Shown: one piece after another, positions 10,802 through 21,645 of the stretch
Position numbering within the stretch: position 1 is the first letter of the stretch
Layout of the letters: each line of letters begins with the position of its first letter
NCBI RefSeq assembly: GCF_001591105.1
Contig: NZ_BCUD01000005.1
Span: forward strand, 186,001-250,000
Direction: 5' to 3'
Length of the DNA stretch: 64,000 bases
From: Vibrio nereis NBRC 15637
Lineage (GTDB): Bacteria; Pseudomonadota; Gammaproteobacteria; Enterobacterales; Vibrionaceae
Translations under genes and position numbers: made by a program
Notes under the pieces: generated by a model
Told to the model about the DNA's origin: nothing
The model's input: only the letters and a program-made list of their open reading frames with translations
Databases searched by the model: none

Positions 10802-10831
10802 AAAACAAAGCCGCTGACGAGCAGCGGCTTT
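10802..10831 (-). terminator. Intrinsic terminator of yajC-secD-secF
   Basis: Ten-base perfect stem AAAGCCGCTG / CAGCGGCTTT with 5-nt loop, then TTTGTTTTA on the minus strand, 20 bases after the secF stop. Confidence 0.88.
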
Positions 10832-10851
10832 CATTTAGATTTCAACGCAAT

Positions 10852-11799
10852 TTAAGGCATCTCGTCGAATTCTGCACCTTCTTTTTCTACTTGAGGTGGC
10901 ATCAAGTGCTCTTTGGTAATACCCAGTTTTAGAGCCAGTGCCGAAGCAACGTAGATAGATGAGTAAGTACCTACAGTGATACCCAGTAGAAGCGCGGTAG
11001 CAAAACCGTGGATCATCGCACCGCCTTGAGTAAACAGTGCAATCACTACGAACAAGGTAGTCGCAGAGGTGATTAATGTACGGCTCAGTGTCTGAGTGAT
11101 CGAGCTGTTCATAATATCCGCAGGTTCGCCTTTACGCATCTTACGGAAGTTTTCACGAATACGGTCAAAGACAACAATCGTATCGTTGAGCGAGTAACCG
11201 ACAACGGTCAACAATGCCGCAACGATCGTCAAGTCCACTTCGATTTGCATTATCGAGAAGATACCAAGTGTAATAATGACATCGTGCGCTAGTGCCATTA
11301 CCGCACCCGCAGCCAGGCGCCACTCAAATCGGACTGATACGTACAGAAGAATACAGATCAGAGACGCTAAGATAGCCAAGCCGCCTGCTTCTGTAAGCTC
11401 ATCACCGACGTTTGGACCAACAAACTCGATACGACGCATTTCAACGCTTTTGCCCGTACCCTCTTGGATAGCAGCGAGGATCTGATTGCCTAGTGTCTCG
11501 CCCGCGATATCATCACGAGGACGTAAGCGAACCATAACATCACGTGCACTGCCAAAGTTTTGCACGGTAGCATCGCCAAAACCATTCGCTTCCAAAGCAC
11601 TACGGATATCTTGCAGATTAGCAGGCTGTTCAAAGCCCACTTCAATCAAGGTACCACCAGTGAAGTCTAGACCCCAGTTCAGCCACTTGGTAGACAAAGT
11701 GAAGATCGCTGTCGCAATCATTACGAGTGAAAATGCAAATGCAACTTTCGACCAACGCATAAAGCCGATCGTTTTGTCTGCCTTTAGAATTTGATGCAT
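10852..11799 (-). CDS. secF: Protein translocase subunit SecF
   Basis: 315-residue RND-type membrane protein that, with SecD, uses the ion gradient to help late steps of Sec export. One N-terminal membrane segment (VAFAFSLVMIATAIFTLS), a periplasmic loop starting with the GLDFTGGTLIEV motif, then five C-terminal membrane segments including VVGYSLNDTIVVFDRIREN. It is separated from secD by 14 bases. Typical length; ends in an acidic tail. Confidence 0.97.
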   Translation of the reverse strand: MHQILKADKTIGFMRWSKVAFAFSLVMIATAIFTLSTKWLNWGLDFTGGTLIEVGFEQPANLQDIRSALEANGFGDATVQNFGSARDVMVRLRPRDDIAGETLGNQILAAIQEGTGKSVEMRRIEFVGPNVGDELTEAGGLAILASLICILLYVSVRFEWRLAAGAVMALAHDVIITLGIFSIMQIEVDLTIVAALLTVVGYSLNDTIVVFDRIRENFRKMRKGEPADIMNSSITQTLSRTLITSATTLFVVIALFTQGGAMIHGFATALLLGITVGTYSSIYVASALALKLGITKEHLMPPQVEKEGAEFDEMP

Positions 11800-11813
11800 A
11801 CTAATTCCCAGCC

Positions 11814-13670
11814 TTAGATCGACAGTTTATTTACACGTTTACCGCCATACACTAGGTTCACGACGCAGCGTGTACCAATAATGGCTGTAAACATTGAGGT
11901 TAAGATACCGATTGATAACGTCACCGCGAAACCTTTGATCGCGCCTGTACCAACCGCAAATAGGATAATCGCGGTAATCAGTGTTGTGATATTCGCATCG
12001 GCGATAGTGCTGAATGCGTTAGCATAACCTTGGTGAATCGCTTGCTGCGGGTTGCGCCCATCACGTAGCTCTTCACGAATACGCTCAAATATCAACACGT
12101 TGGCATCGACCGCCATACCGACCGTCAGAACAATACCGGCAATACCTGGCAACGTCATCGTCGCACCAGGGATCATCGACATCACACCAATAATCAATAC
12201 CAGGTTTGCCATTAGAGCCATGTTGGCGATAAAGCCAAACTTACGGTAGTAAAGCAGCGTAAATAGCATTACGGCTACCATGCCCCAGATACACGCTTGA
12301 ATACCCATATCGATATTCTGCTGACCCATTGATGGACCGATAGTACGCTCTTCAACAATCGAAATCGGTGCAATCAAGGCACCTGCACGAAGTAGCAGTG
12401 CTAGGTTGTGTGCTTCTGCTGCAGAGTCGATACCCGTAATTCGGAAGTTACGGCCAAGCGCAGATTGGATCGTGGCTTGGTTAATCACTTCTTCATGCTT
12501 AGACAGAATCACTTTACCTTCAGGTGTACGGCGACCGCTGTCTTTGTACTCAGCAAATACCGTAGCCATCAGCTTACCAATGTTCTTTTTAGAGAACGTT
12601 GACATCTTGCTGCCACCTTCGCTATCTAGCGAGATATTCACCTGAGGACGGCCATATTCATCCACACTTGAACTTGCATCAGTAATACTTGAACCGCCTA
12701 AAATAACACGTTTCTTAAGTACCACAGGGCGACCATCACGGTCTTGTTTGATTTCACTGCCCGCTGGCGCACGACCACTTGCCGCAGCTGCTAAGTCAGC
12801 ACTTGCATCGACTTCGCGGAACTCAAGCGTTGCAGTTGCACCCAGAATCTCTTTTGCTCGAGCAGTATCTTGTACACCCGGTAGCTCTACAACAATACGG
12901 CTTGCGCCTTGGCGTTGTACTAGAGGCTCAGCCACACCCAACTCGTTCACCCGGTTACGCAAAATGGTAATGTTTTGCTCAACGGCGTAGTTACGAATCT
13001 CAGTTAGTCGTTGCTCAGTAAATGTTGCTTTTAGAGCAAAGCGGCTTGATGAACCAGACTCAACAAACGTCATATCTGGGTGGTTCTTGCGCAGCAGCGT
13101 TTTTGCTTGTTCCAGCTGCTCTTCGCTACGAAGAACCACTTCGACAGAGTCTTTCCCCACAGGGCGAATAGAACGATAACGAATCTTTTCTTCACGCAGT
13201 TCGCTGCGGAACGCTTCTTCCTGCTGACCAACCAGTTTGTCCATTGCAGCATCCATATCCACTTCCATTAAGAAGTGAACACCGCCACGAAGGTCCAAGC
13301 CCAATTTCATTGGCGCAGCGCCAATAGATTCCAGCCAGTCAGGAGTAGATGGAGCAAGATTAAGGGCAACAATGTTGTCTTTGCCTAATGCTTCATTGAT
13401 GATGTCGCGGGCACTGATTTGCGTGTCAGTGTCGTTAAAACGGACAAGAATGGATCCATTTTCAAGAGCAATGGATTTATGAGATAGGCTCTGTTTATCA
13501 AGAGCTTGAGTGACAGTATCCAGCGTTGACATATCGACAGAGGCGCCACGCGCCCCTGTAATTTGAATAGCCGGATCTTCACCGTAAATATTTGGAAGTG
13601 CATATAGTGCTGCGATAGCGATGGTAAACACCACCATCAGATACTTCCACAATGGATAGCGGTTTAGCAC
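11814..13670 (-). CDS. secD: Protein translocase subunit SecD
   Basis: 618 residues, typical. The N-terminal membrane segment ([20 protein letters not shown]) is followed by the [16 protein letters not shown] motif, a large periplasmic region, and six membrane segments at the C-terminus with [18 protein letters not shown] in TM4 (ion-pathway aspartate). It forms the SecDF complex with the next gene. Position behind tgt and yajC is the standard gammaproteobacterial arrangement. Some vibrios also carry a second secDF pair elsewhere; this is the yajC-linked copy. Confidence 0.97.
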   Translation of the reverse strand: MLNRYPLWKYLMVVFTIAIAALYALPNIYGEDPAIQITGARGASVDMSTLDTVTQALDKQSLSHKSIALENGSILVRFNDTDTQISARDIINEALGKDNIVALNLAPSTPDWLESIGAAPMKLGLDLRGGVHFLMEVDMDAAMDKLVGQQEEAFRSELREEKIRYRSIRPVGKDSVEVVLRSEEQLEQAKTLLRKNHPDMTFVESGSSSRFALKATFTEQRLTEIRNYAVEQNITILRNRVNELGVAEPLVQRQGASRIVVELPGVQDTARAKEILGATATLEFREVDASADLAAAASGRAPAGSEIKQDRDGRPVVLKKRVILGGSSITDASSSVDEYGRPQVNISLDSEGGSKMSTFSKKNIGKLMATVFAEYKDSGRRTPEGKVILSKHEEVINQATIQSALGRNFRITGIDSAAEAHNLALLLRAGALIAPISIVEERTIGPSMGQQNIDMGIQACIWGMVAVMLFTLLYYRKFGFIANMALMANLVLIIGVMSMIPGATMTLPGIAGIVLTVGMAVDANVLIFERIREELRDGRNPQQAIHQGYANAFSTIADANITTLITAIILFAVGTGAIKGFAVTLSIGILTSMFTAIIGTRCVVNLVYGGKRVNKLSI

Positions 13671-13691
13671 AGCGATGACCCTTTTGCTGTT

Positions 13692-14021
13692 TTATAGAGA
13701 CTTAAGCGTACCCTTTGGTAGCACTGCAGTTACGAAGTCTTTCTTGATCACTACTTCGTTGTTGGTGTTCAACTCGATAGTAACAAAATCGTTGTCTTCT
13801 GCGATTTTAGTGATTTTACCCACAAGACCACCGCTTGTTAGCACTTCGTCACCTTTACCCATAGAAGCCATTAGGTTCTTATGCTCTTTTACACGCTTAG
13901 CTTGTGGACGGTAGATCATGAAGTAAAAAATTACCGCAAACATACCTAGCATGATTAGCATTTCAAAACCGCCGCCTGCTGGCCCGCCTTCTGCTGCTGC
14001 ATGAGCTTGAGAAATAAACAT
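13692..14021 (-). CDS. yajC: Preprotein translocase subunit YajC
   Basis: 109 residues. One membrane segment (EMLIMLGMFAVIFYFMIYRP, about residues 20-39) and a basic cytoplasmic tail with RPQAKRVKEHKNLM and the GDEVLTSGGLVGKI turn, all typical of YajC, an accessory of the SecYEG-SecDF holotranslocon. It is 21 bases ahead of secD and so first of the yajC-secD-secF group; AGGATATT precedes the start. Confidence 0.96.
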   Translation of the reverse strand: MFISQAHAAAEGGPAGGGFEMLIMLGMFAVIFYFMIYRPQAKRVKEHKNLMASMGKGDEVLTSGGLVGKITKIAEDNDFVTIELNTNNEVVIKKDFVTAVLPKGTLKSL

Positions 14022-14147
14022 TAAAATATCCTCATTATTTATTATTAATAATCCAAATGGGGCTTTTGCACTTTATATTCAAGAGCCGAGCTCATTATTA
14101 GAGAGCACACTCTCAAAAATTCCGCGCATCCGCTTACTTTATTAGCA

Positions 14148-14175
14148 AAAGCCTTTGGCGAATACCAAAGGCTTT
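14148..14175 (-). terminator. Hairpin after tgt
   Basis: Perfect 11-base stem AAAGCCTTTGG / CCAAAGGCTTT with 6-nt loop just after the tgt stop on the minus strand. The T-run is short, so it may be a partial terminator between tgt and yajC. Confidence 0.7.
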
Positions 14176-14179
14176 AAAA

Positions 14180-15331
<1,152 letters not shown>

Positions 15332-15496
15332 TCAGAGAAACAGTCTGACGGTTAATTCAGAGCCTTCAAGCTCTACTGAGGAGCGGTCGCCTATCCATGC
15401 GAGAGGCAAAACAGCGTACTGCTTTGCTTCCTAGCCTACTGCTAGCACTCGTAAATTTTTTCTGTGTCTACAACAAGCCGACTAACGACAAACGCG

Positions 15497-16549
15497 CTAG
15501 TCAGTTTTCTTTTTGATAAACATTGAATCGCCGTACGAGAAAAAGCGGTAGTGGTTTTCCACCGCGTGCTTGTAGGCGTTCATGGTATTGTCGTATCCAG
15601 CGAATGCGCTCACCAACATGATCAACGTTGATTCTGGTAAGTGGAAGTTAGTGATCAAGCAATCCACCAACTGGTATTCGTAACCTGGGAAAATGAAGAT
15701 CTCGGTATCACCAAAGAATGGTTTAAGCTCAGTGCCATTTTTCAAGGCGTCTTGAGCGGCACTCTCTAGTGAGCGAACAGACGTTGTACCAACCGCAATA
15801 ATTCGGCCGCCACGCGCCTTAGTCGCATTGATGGCTTCTACTACCTCTTGTGGCACTTCAACGTACTCGGCGTGCATATGGTGATCGTTAATGTTCTCAA
15901 CTTTCACTGGCTGGAATGTACCGGCACCAACGTGAAGGGTGACATAAGCGAACTCAGCACCTTTGGCTTTGATTTGTTCTAATAGAACATCATCAAAATG
16001 CAGGCCTGCTGTTGGTGCGGCAACGGCGCCCGGTTTTTGGTTGTACACCGTTTGGTAGCGTTCTTTGTCTGCGTCTTCATCCGGGCGGTCAATATATGGA
16101 GGAAGTGGCATGTGGCCAATCTCTTCCAAAATCTCCAGAACCGTTTTGTCCGATTTAAACTTCAGCTCGAATAGTGCGTCATGGCGAGCCACCATTTCTG
16201 CTGCGTATTCATCATTTTCACCAACAATAATTGTTGAGCCTGGTTTTGGTGATTTCGAGCAGCGAACATGCGCTAAGATACTTTTTTCATCCAGCATGCG
16301 CTCGACAAGGACTTCAAGTTTGCCACCTGACTCTTTACGGCCAAACATACGAGCAGGGATCACTCGAGTATTGTTAAAAACAACCAAATCGCCTGGCTGT
16401 ACTTGGCTTAGGACATCGGTGAAGGAGCCATCAACCAGCTCACCAGTATTGCCATCAAGTTGTAGCAAGCGGCTCGCGGTACGCTCAGGTTGAGGGTAAC
16501 GAGCAATAAGCTCATCAGGCAGGTCAAAGTGGAAATCTGATACTTGCAT
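15497..16549 (-). CDS. queA: S-adenosylmethionine:tRNA ribosyltransferase-isomerase
   Basis: 350 residues, typical QueA. It transfers and rearranges the ribosyl group of SAM onto 7-aminomethyl-7-deazaguanine in tRNA to give epoxyqueuosine. Recognisable segments: [16 protein letters not shown] at the N-terminus, [31 protein letters not shown] and [19 protein letters not shown] near the C-terminus. It leads the queA-tgt-yajC-secD-secF cluster. Confidence 0.98.
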   Translation of the reverse strand: MQVSDFHFDLPDELIARYPQPERTASRLLQLDGNTGELVDGSFTDVLSQVQPGDLVVFNNTRVIPARMFGRKESGGKLEVLVERMLDEKSILAHVRCSKSPKPGSTIIVGENDEYAAEMVARHDALFELKFKSDKTVLEILEEIGHMPLPPYIDRPDEDADKERYQTVYNQKPGAVAAPTAGLHFDDVLLEQIKAKGAEFAYVTLHVGAGTFQPVKVENINDHHMHAEYVEVPQEVVEAINATKARGGRIIAVGTTSVRSLESAAQDALKNGTELKPFFGDTEIFIFPGYEYQLVDCLITNFHLPESTLIMLVSAFAGYDNTMNAYKHAVENHYRFFSYGDSMFIKKKTD

Positions 16550-16830
16550 GTTCCTAGTCTTCTGCTGTGGTCTGTGTCGATAAAAGGGCGCGTTTTTCGC
16601 AGCCGACTAGTATATGTCGCACCGTCGCAATAGCAAGAAAAGAGATGTGAATTATTGTAATCCCTAAGGCATGCGGCGTAAAAAAACCCTACCCAGTGAG
16701 AAAAACAGACCTTTCATGATTCGCAACAAATTTTTGGGTGATGAGCGATAAAAGACCGCCTAGCTCTCAAACTATGGGGGAAAAAGTTACTATATTAAAA
16801 GAGGATAAAATAATAACTCAGGAGGCTGCC

Positions 16831-17286
16831 ATGATTAAGGTCGAAGATATGATGACGCGTAATCCCCACACGCTGCTTCGCTCTCAACACCTATCTGATG
16901 CCAAAACTTTGATGGAGGCCCAGGATATTCGCCATGTGCCTATCGTTGATGCCGAGAAAAAACTCCTCGGTGTGGTGTCGCACCGTGATGTACTGGCCGC
17001 TCAAGAATCCAGTCTGCAAAAATTACCAGAAAGCCAATCTTATACACTCAACACACCTCTTTCGGAGGTGATGAAAAACAGCGTTATGTCGGTGTCGCCA
17101 CTGGCGGGTTTAAAAGAAAGCGCCATCTACATGCAAAAACACAAAGTAGGCTGTCTACCTGTCGTCGATAAAGGCTGTTTAGTCGGCATTATTACTGACA
17201 CCGACTTTGTTTCCATTGCTATTAGTTTGCTAGAACTGCAAGAAGAAGTGGAACCTGAAGAGATTGAACCAGAAGAAATGGATTGA
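16831..17286 (+). CDS. CBS-domain-pair protein
   Basis: About 151 residues. The frame extends upstream to 16738, but the ATG at 16831 is preceded by a perfect AGGAGG at 16820-16825, so it is preferred. Two CBS motifs: EDMMTRNPHTLL to VVSHRDVLAAQ, and EVMKNSVMSVSP to GIITDTDFVSIA, followed by a glutamate-rich tail (EEVEPEEIEPEEMD). Tandem CBS domains form Bateman modules that bind adenine nucleotides or similar ligands; no effector domain is attached. Target unknown. Confidence 0.85.
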   Translation: MIKVEDMMTRNPHTLLRSQHLSDAKTLMEAQDIRHVPIVDAEKKLLGVVSHRDVLAAQESSLQKLPESQSYTLNTPLSEVMKNSVMSVSPLAGLKESAIYMQKHKVGCLPVVDKGCLVGIITDTDFVSIAISLLELQEEVEPEEIEPEEMD

Positions 17287-17307
17287 TCCCCTCCTCCGGT
17301 GAGATTA

Positions 17308-17330
17308 AGGAGAGAATCACGTTCTCTCCT
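17308..17330. terminator. Hairpin between the convergent CBS gene and LacI-type gene
   Basis: Nine-base stem AGGAGAGAA / TTCTCTCCT with a 5-nt loop. No T-run follows, so it is only a possible terminator. Confidence 0.4.
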
Positions 17331-17370
17331 GTAGAGCTTGGCATGCTCGTATAGCGCATGACGATAAGGG

Positions 17371-18384
17371 TTACTCGTTCCGTAATATTTCCGGTGTACG
17401 TTCAACTTGACCGATTTTCGGTGCATGACGTACCACCAGCGAAGGTTCCAACAAGGTGGGAGCCTGCTCTAATTGACCAGCATTAAGCGCCGCGATCATG
17501 GTATCAAAACCCAGCAACGCGATTTGTTTGATAGGCTGTTGGATACTGGAAAATCCCAGTGACTGGGCGATCACCGTATCGTCAAAGCCAACCAGATCGA
17601 TGGCGAGCGTATCTCGACTATCAAGCACTTTTAGCTCGTTGTAGACATGACCCGCTGCAATATCATCCGAGCAAAATACCGCTTCGATTGGATTGGACGC
17701 CTCTACTAGGTTGGCTTGCATGTAACTCTGCAACTGCTTCAGCGTGTAAGGCGCTAAAATTCGCTCTTCTGCTAACTCAATCCCTTTCTGGACCAGTCTG
17801 TCTCTAAATCCAATAAATCGTTCAGACACTGTATCGCTGGCACCGATGAATCCGACCCTACGATAACCACATTTAATAAAGTGCTCGGCGGCCTGCTCGC
17901 CCCCGTGCTTATGATTAGTGCCGATGCTCGCCATTCCCGCGATCGTGGTTGTCAGAAGTACGACAGGAAAAGGCAGCTTACCCAGTTCGCTCAGGTGCTC
18001 TTGCTTTAGTGAACGAGGGATCAAAAAGACCCCATCCACCTTATGATTGACGCACTCCGATAAAAAAGTCTTCTCTAACTGCAAGTTATTACGGCTATTG
18101 AACAGTAAGATACTGCGGCCATGCTTGTAAGCTTCTTGTTCCAATACATCAATCAACTGAGCAAAAAACGGGTTAGACATATTACGAACAACCACAGCAA
18201 ACAATTTGGTTGCCTTTTTCCGTTTAGCGGTAGGCTTCTGGTAGTTCAGTTCTTGTATCGCCAATTCAACCGCTTGCTTGGCATCACTCGACACGCGTTC
18301 ACTGCTATTGAGTACACGCGACACCGTCGCAATCGACACGCCAGCGCGTTTGGCCACTTCTCTAATCGTCACACTGCAACCCAT
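17371..18384 (-). CDS. scrR: LacI-family repressor of the sucrose cluster
   Basis: 337 residues. The helix-turn-helix TIREVAKRAGVSIATVSRVLNSSERVS (residues 5-31) and hinge are those of LacI/GalR proteins, followed by a periplasmic-binding-like effector domain (KLFAVVVRNMSNPFFAQLIDVLE onward). It is divergent from the sucrose hydrolase gene with 189 bases between the starts, so it most probably represses that operon and responds to sucrose, sucrose-6-phosphate or fructose. The symbol is assigned by context. Confidence 0.82.
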   Translation of the reverse strand: MGCSVTIREVAKRAGVSIATVSRVLNSSERVSSDAKQAVELAIQELNYQKPTAKRKKATKLFAVVVRNMSNPFFAQLIDVLEQEAYKHGRSILLFNSRNNLQLEKTFLSECVNHKVDGVFLIPRSLKQEHLSELGKLPFPVVLLTTTIAGMASIGTNHKHGGEQAAEHFIKCGYRRVGFIGASDTVSERFIGFRDRLVQKGIELAEERILAPYTLKQLQSYMQANLVEASNPIEAVFCSDDIAAGHVYNELKVLDSRDTLAIDLVGFDDTVIAQSLGFSSIQQPIKQIALLGFDTMIAALNAGQLEQAPTLLEPSLVVRHAPKIGQVERTPEILRNE

Positions 18385-18426
18385 TCATACTGAAAATTCA
18401 TCTCCCGCTAAGTTTAGCTCTTACCC

Positions 18427-18450
18427 ATGTAACAAGACTTAGTGTTACAT
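18427..18450. promoter_or_regulatory. Candidate operator in the scrR-scrB divergent region
   Basis: Eight-base inverted repeat ATGTAACA / TGTTACAT separated by 8 bases, 43 bases upstream of the repressor start. It is the only clear palindrome in the divergent promoter region. It lacks the central CG common in LacI-family operators, so binding by the repressor is not certain. Confidence 0.45.
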
Positions 18451-18573
18451 CACAAATCAAATCCTATTCAGCTATTTGGCTCACTAATAAGGTGATTACA
18501 ACTCGACCTCTATTTTCTCTCTAAAGGTCAAATACTATGATTTTTCCAACGCAACATTTTTAGGTAGCCGACC

Positions 18574-20022
18574 GTGCAAGAGCTTAAATATAAAACCATC
18601 AACTTAGCTTCAGAATATGACTTTGATAATTTTGAAAAAATCAAAGAAAAATCAAAATATCGACCTAAGTTTCATATTACACCACCTCATGGCCTGCTCA
18701 ATGACCCGAATGGTTTTTGTTATTTTAATAATCAATACCATTTATTTTACCAGTGGTTTCCATTCGATACTTTTCATGGAATGAAGCACTGGATGCATTT
18801 AACATCAACCGATCTTTGTAATTGGCAAGAACACGGTTCAAAAATAACACCCATAGAAAGCTACGAGTCACACGGGGCTTATTCTGGCGCCGCCGTTGTA
18901 GAAGATGAACAAGCATTTTTATTTTATACCGGAAATATAAAATTAGACTCAGACCGAGATGCCAATCAATGCTTAGCACTATTAAACGCGGATAACAGCG
19001 TGACGAAATACGCGGGCAACCCGGTGATCAAATCGGTACCACAAGGTTATACCGGACATGTTCGAGATCCAAAAGTGGTCAAACACGGTGAAGGCTACGT
19101 TATGCTGCTCGGCGCTCAACGTGAAGCAGACATGCAAGGCTGCATTATTGTCTACCAATCGAATGATATGATTGATTGGGTATTTAAAGGCGAACTAGAC
19201 ATTAAAGTCACAGCCCCATTCTTACACGCCTATATGTTTGAGTGCCCAGATCTGCTCCAGGTTGACGGTCATGATGTGTTGATCTTTTCTCCGCAAGGGG
19301 TTGAGCCTAACGAGTTTCGCTTCCACAACAAATTTAATGTCATCTACTGTTTAGGCCAAATTGATTTTGACTCACTGACTTTCACAGTCAAACACTGGGA
19401 TGAGCTCGATAGAGGGTTTGATTTTTACGCCCCTCAAACTCTGGCAAACACACCAGACAGCCCAACATTAATCGCATGGGCCGGAACCGACGAAGAACTG
19501 CCGAGTATGGAATTAGGCTGGATTCATTGCTTAACGCTACCTAGACGTTTATCAGTCAAAAACCATCGCCTTTGCCAATTTCCAGATCAGCTATTTAATG
19601 CTGCGAATAGTCACCATCAATTAAATTTCCAAGACGTAACCAATCAATCCATTGAGTTAAGTAACCTCTCTTTTTATTTGATGGTCAATTCTAATCAAAA
19701 TGATTTTTCCATTTCTTTAAATAACAAGAAGGGAAGAGAGATCAATATATCAATCAATAAAAATAGAGTGATATTAAATAGAAAAAATTATGACCACCAT
19801 AATTCAGATTGGAAGTTTGGTAACGAACGTCAATTAGATACCAATTACGAAATCAACAACATCAAGATAATTAGTGATGAAAGTATTCTGGAAGTCTACA
19901 TCAACGATGGAATGGATGTTTTCACTTGTTTATTTTTCCCTGACGAAACAGACCATCAAATCGAGGTTTCTTCAGATAAAAATAAACCACTAGATATCGA
20001 ATTTAAGTACCTTACAATATAA
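18574..20022 (+). CDS. scrB: Sucrose-6-phosphate hydrolase (GH32)
   Basis: 482 residues. Glycoside hydrolase family 32 motifs in order: LNDPNG with the nucleophile Asp (about residue 43), HVRDPKVV with the transition-state Asp, and FECPDLL with the acid/base Glu. A C-terminal beta-sandwich region follows. It splits sucrose-6-phosphate made by the adjacent PTS into glucose-6-phosphate and fructose. The start is GTG at 18574 with AGG nearby. The last third (about 19670-20010) is strikingly AT-rich compared with neighbouring genes, which hints at horizontal acquisition or relaxed selection. scrA follows after a few bases. Confidence 0.92.
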   Translation: MQELKYKTINLASEYDFDNFEKIKEKSKYRPKFHITPPHGLLNDPNGFCYFNNQYHLFYQWFPFDTFHGMKHWMHLTSTDLCNWQEHGSKITPIESYESHGAYSGAAVVEDEQAFLFYTGNIKLDSDRDANQCLALLNADNSVTKYAGNPVIKSVPQGYTGHVRDPKVVKHGEGYVMLLGAQREADMQGCIIVYQSNDMIDWVFKGELDIKVTAPFLHAYMFECPDLLQVDGHDVLIFSPQGVEPNEFRFHNKFNVIYCLGQIDFDSLTFTVKHWDELDRGFDFYAPQTLANTPDSPTLIAWAGTDEELPSMELGWIHCLTLPRRLSVKNHRLCQFPDQLFNAANSHHQLNFQDVTNQSIELSNLSFYLMVNSNQNDFSISLNNKKGREINISINKNRVILNRKNYDHHNSDWKFGNERQLDTNYEINNIKIISDESILEVYINDGMDVFTCLFFPDETDHQIEVSSDKNKPLDIEFKYLTI

Positions 20023-20026
20023 TAAA

Positions 20027-21409
20027 ATGGTGAACAGAATGAACTATCAAGCAACCGTCAACGAGATACTCGACAGTATCGGTGGAGTAGACAACATTCG
20101 TAACGCAGAGCACTGCGCGACGAGACTACGTCTGATCCTAAAAGACAACGACAAAGTAAACAGTGATAAAGCGAAAGATATTGAACAGATCAGCGGGTAC
20201 TTTTACCAATCTGGGCAGCATCAATTTATCATTGGCACAGGTAAAGTCTCTCATGTCTACAACACGCTAAAGCAAGCACTGGGGGGCGAGTTTGAATCAC
20301 AAGACTTCAAACAAGACGCGTTTGCCGATATGACGTTAAGCCAAAAGTTAGTGCGCACACTCGCTGATATTCTTATCCCACTGATCCCAGCTCTTGTGAC
20401 CACAGGCTTGTTGATGGGGCTGCGTGGCATGCTACTTCACTCTGGTGCGCAGTTCTCTCCTGAGTTGCTGGCTTTGTTTAGCATGCTCACCGACACCGCC
20501 TTCGCCTTTTTACCCGTTTTGATCACCTACTCGGCAGCGAAAAAGTTTGGTGGTAACACCATTATTGCTATCGTAGTCGGCTTAATGATGGTTGCACCAC
20601 AACTGCCTAATGCATGGGCCGTTGCGAGTGGCGGCGCAGAGCCGATGATGGTGTCGCTATTTGGTATCGACTTCCCTCTGATTGGCTACCAAGGTACCGT
20701 TCTGCCTGCCATTTTCGCTGGCTGGTTTGTCTCTTATCTTGAACGTAACCTAAGACGCTTTGTCCCGGCTATGATGGATTTAGTCTTTACCCCGTTTTTA
20801 ACCATTACTATCGCCGTTTTTGTCATCCTATTTGGTTTTGGTCCTATTCTACAAAGCATTGAGCACGGCTGTACCTCCCTGGTTCGCATGGCATTGGAAC
20901 TGCCAATGGGCATCGGTTACATCTTGTTTGGTGCACTGCAACAGATGATTGTGATTACTGGCCTGCACCACGCTTTGGGTGTAATTGAAATCGGTCTACT
21001 GAACGAGACTGGTGTGAACCCAATTCAACCACTGATGACCGCATCAATGGCTGGGCAATTTGGCGCAGCGATTGCCGTTGCCACTCTGCTTAAAGATAAA
21101 GTGAAAAAAGGGAATGCGTACAGCGCTTCAATGTCGACTCTGTTTGGTATTACCGAGCCGCTACTCTTCGGCGTCAACCTACAATACGGCAAAGTGTTTG
21201 TCTTTGGTATGGCAGGGGGAGCGGTCGGTGGACTGGTGACTTACCTACTCGGTATTAGCGCAACAGGCATGGGCATCACGTTTATTCCTGGTGTGCTGCT
21301 TTACTCACAATCGCTAACATCGGTACTTGGCTACCTAACCGTAATCGCCAGCGCATTTGCCACTGCATTTTGTTTAACCCGTGTGTATAACCCGATTAAG
21401 CGCGCTTAG
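20027..21409 (+). CDS. scrA: PTS system sucrose-specific EIIBC component
   Basis: 460 residues. EIIB domain at the N-terminus with the phosphorylated Cys in NAEHCATRLRLIL (about residue 28), then a long EIIC membrane domain (from about residue 105: LADILIPLIPALVTTGLLMG, later TGLHHALGVIEIGLL and SMSTLFGITEPLLFGV). No EIIA domain is fused, so phosphate should come from a separate EIIA (glucose-type Crr in related systems). A second ATG at 20039 is better spaced from a GGTGA sequence, so the true start may be four codons in. Sucrose specificity is inferred from scrB next door. Confidence 0.92.
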   Translation: MVNRMNYQATVNEILDSIGGVDNIRNAEHCATRLRLILKDNDKVNSDKAKDIEQISGYFYQSGQHQFIIGTGKVSHVYNTLKQALGGEFESQDFKQDAFADMTLSQKLVRTLADILIPLIPALVTTGLLMGLRGMLLHSGAQFSPELLALFSMLTDTAFAFLPVLITYSAAKKFGGNTIIAIVVGLMMVAPQLPNAWAVASGGAEPMMVSLFGIDFPLIGYQGTVLPAIFAGWFVSYLERNLRRFVPAMMDLVFTPFLTITIAVFVILFGFGPILQSIEHGCTSLVRMALELPMGIGYILFGALQQMIVITGLHHALGVIEIGLLNETGVNPIQPLMTASMAGQFGAAIAVATLLKDKVKKGNAYSASMSTLFGITEPLLFGVNLQYGKVFVFGMAGGAVGGLVTYLLGISATGMGITFIPGVLLYSQSLTSVLGYLTVIASAFATAFCLTRVYNPIKRA

Positions 21410-21565
21410 CACTTTCATACCAATCATCGTGATTAAGTGAGTAACCACCGCCTAAAGGATCATGAAATTAAAGACAAACTTATCACGACGTTTAGCAACC
21501 AAGGTTAAATAAATAATTACGAAGATAGGTATAACGGTAGAGTCCCCCCACCCTGACTCTGCACC

Positions 21566-21599
21566 CACCCACCAGGCTGTTCTGGTGGGTGTCTCTTTT
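21566..21599 (+). terminator. Strong intrinsic terminator between scrA and scrK
   Basis: Perfect 10-base stem CACCCACCAG / CTGGTGGGTG with a 6-nt loop followed by TCTCTTTT. It sits about 155 bases after scrA and 46 bases before the scrK start. Confidence 0.88.
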
Positions 21600-21645
21600 A
21601 AACACATCAATGCGGCATCTTGTAAAGATTTTGAGGAAACAGAAA

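Noticed and set aside
12052..13271. Plus-strand open frames opposite secD
   Set aside because: Short frames antisense to a conserved gene, no start signals, compositions that mirror secD codons.
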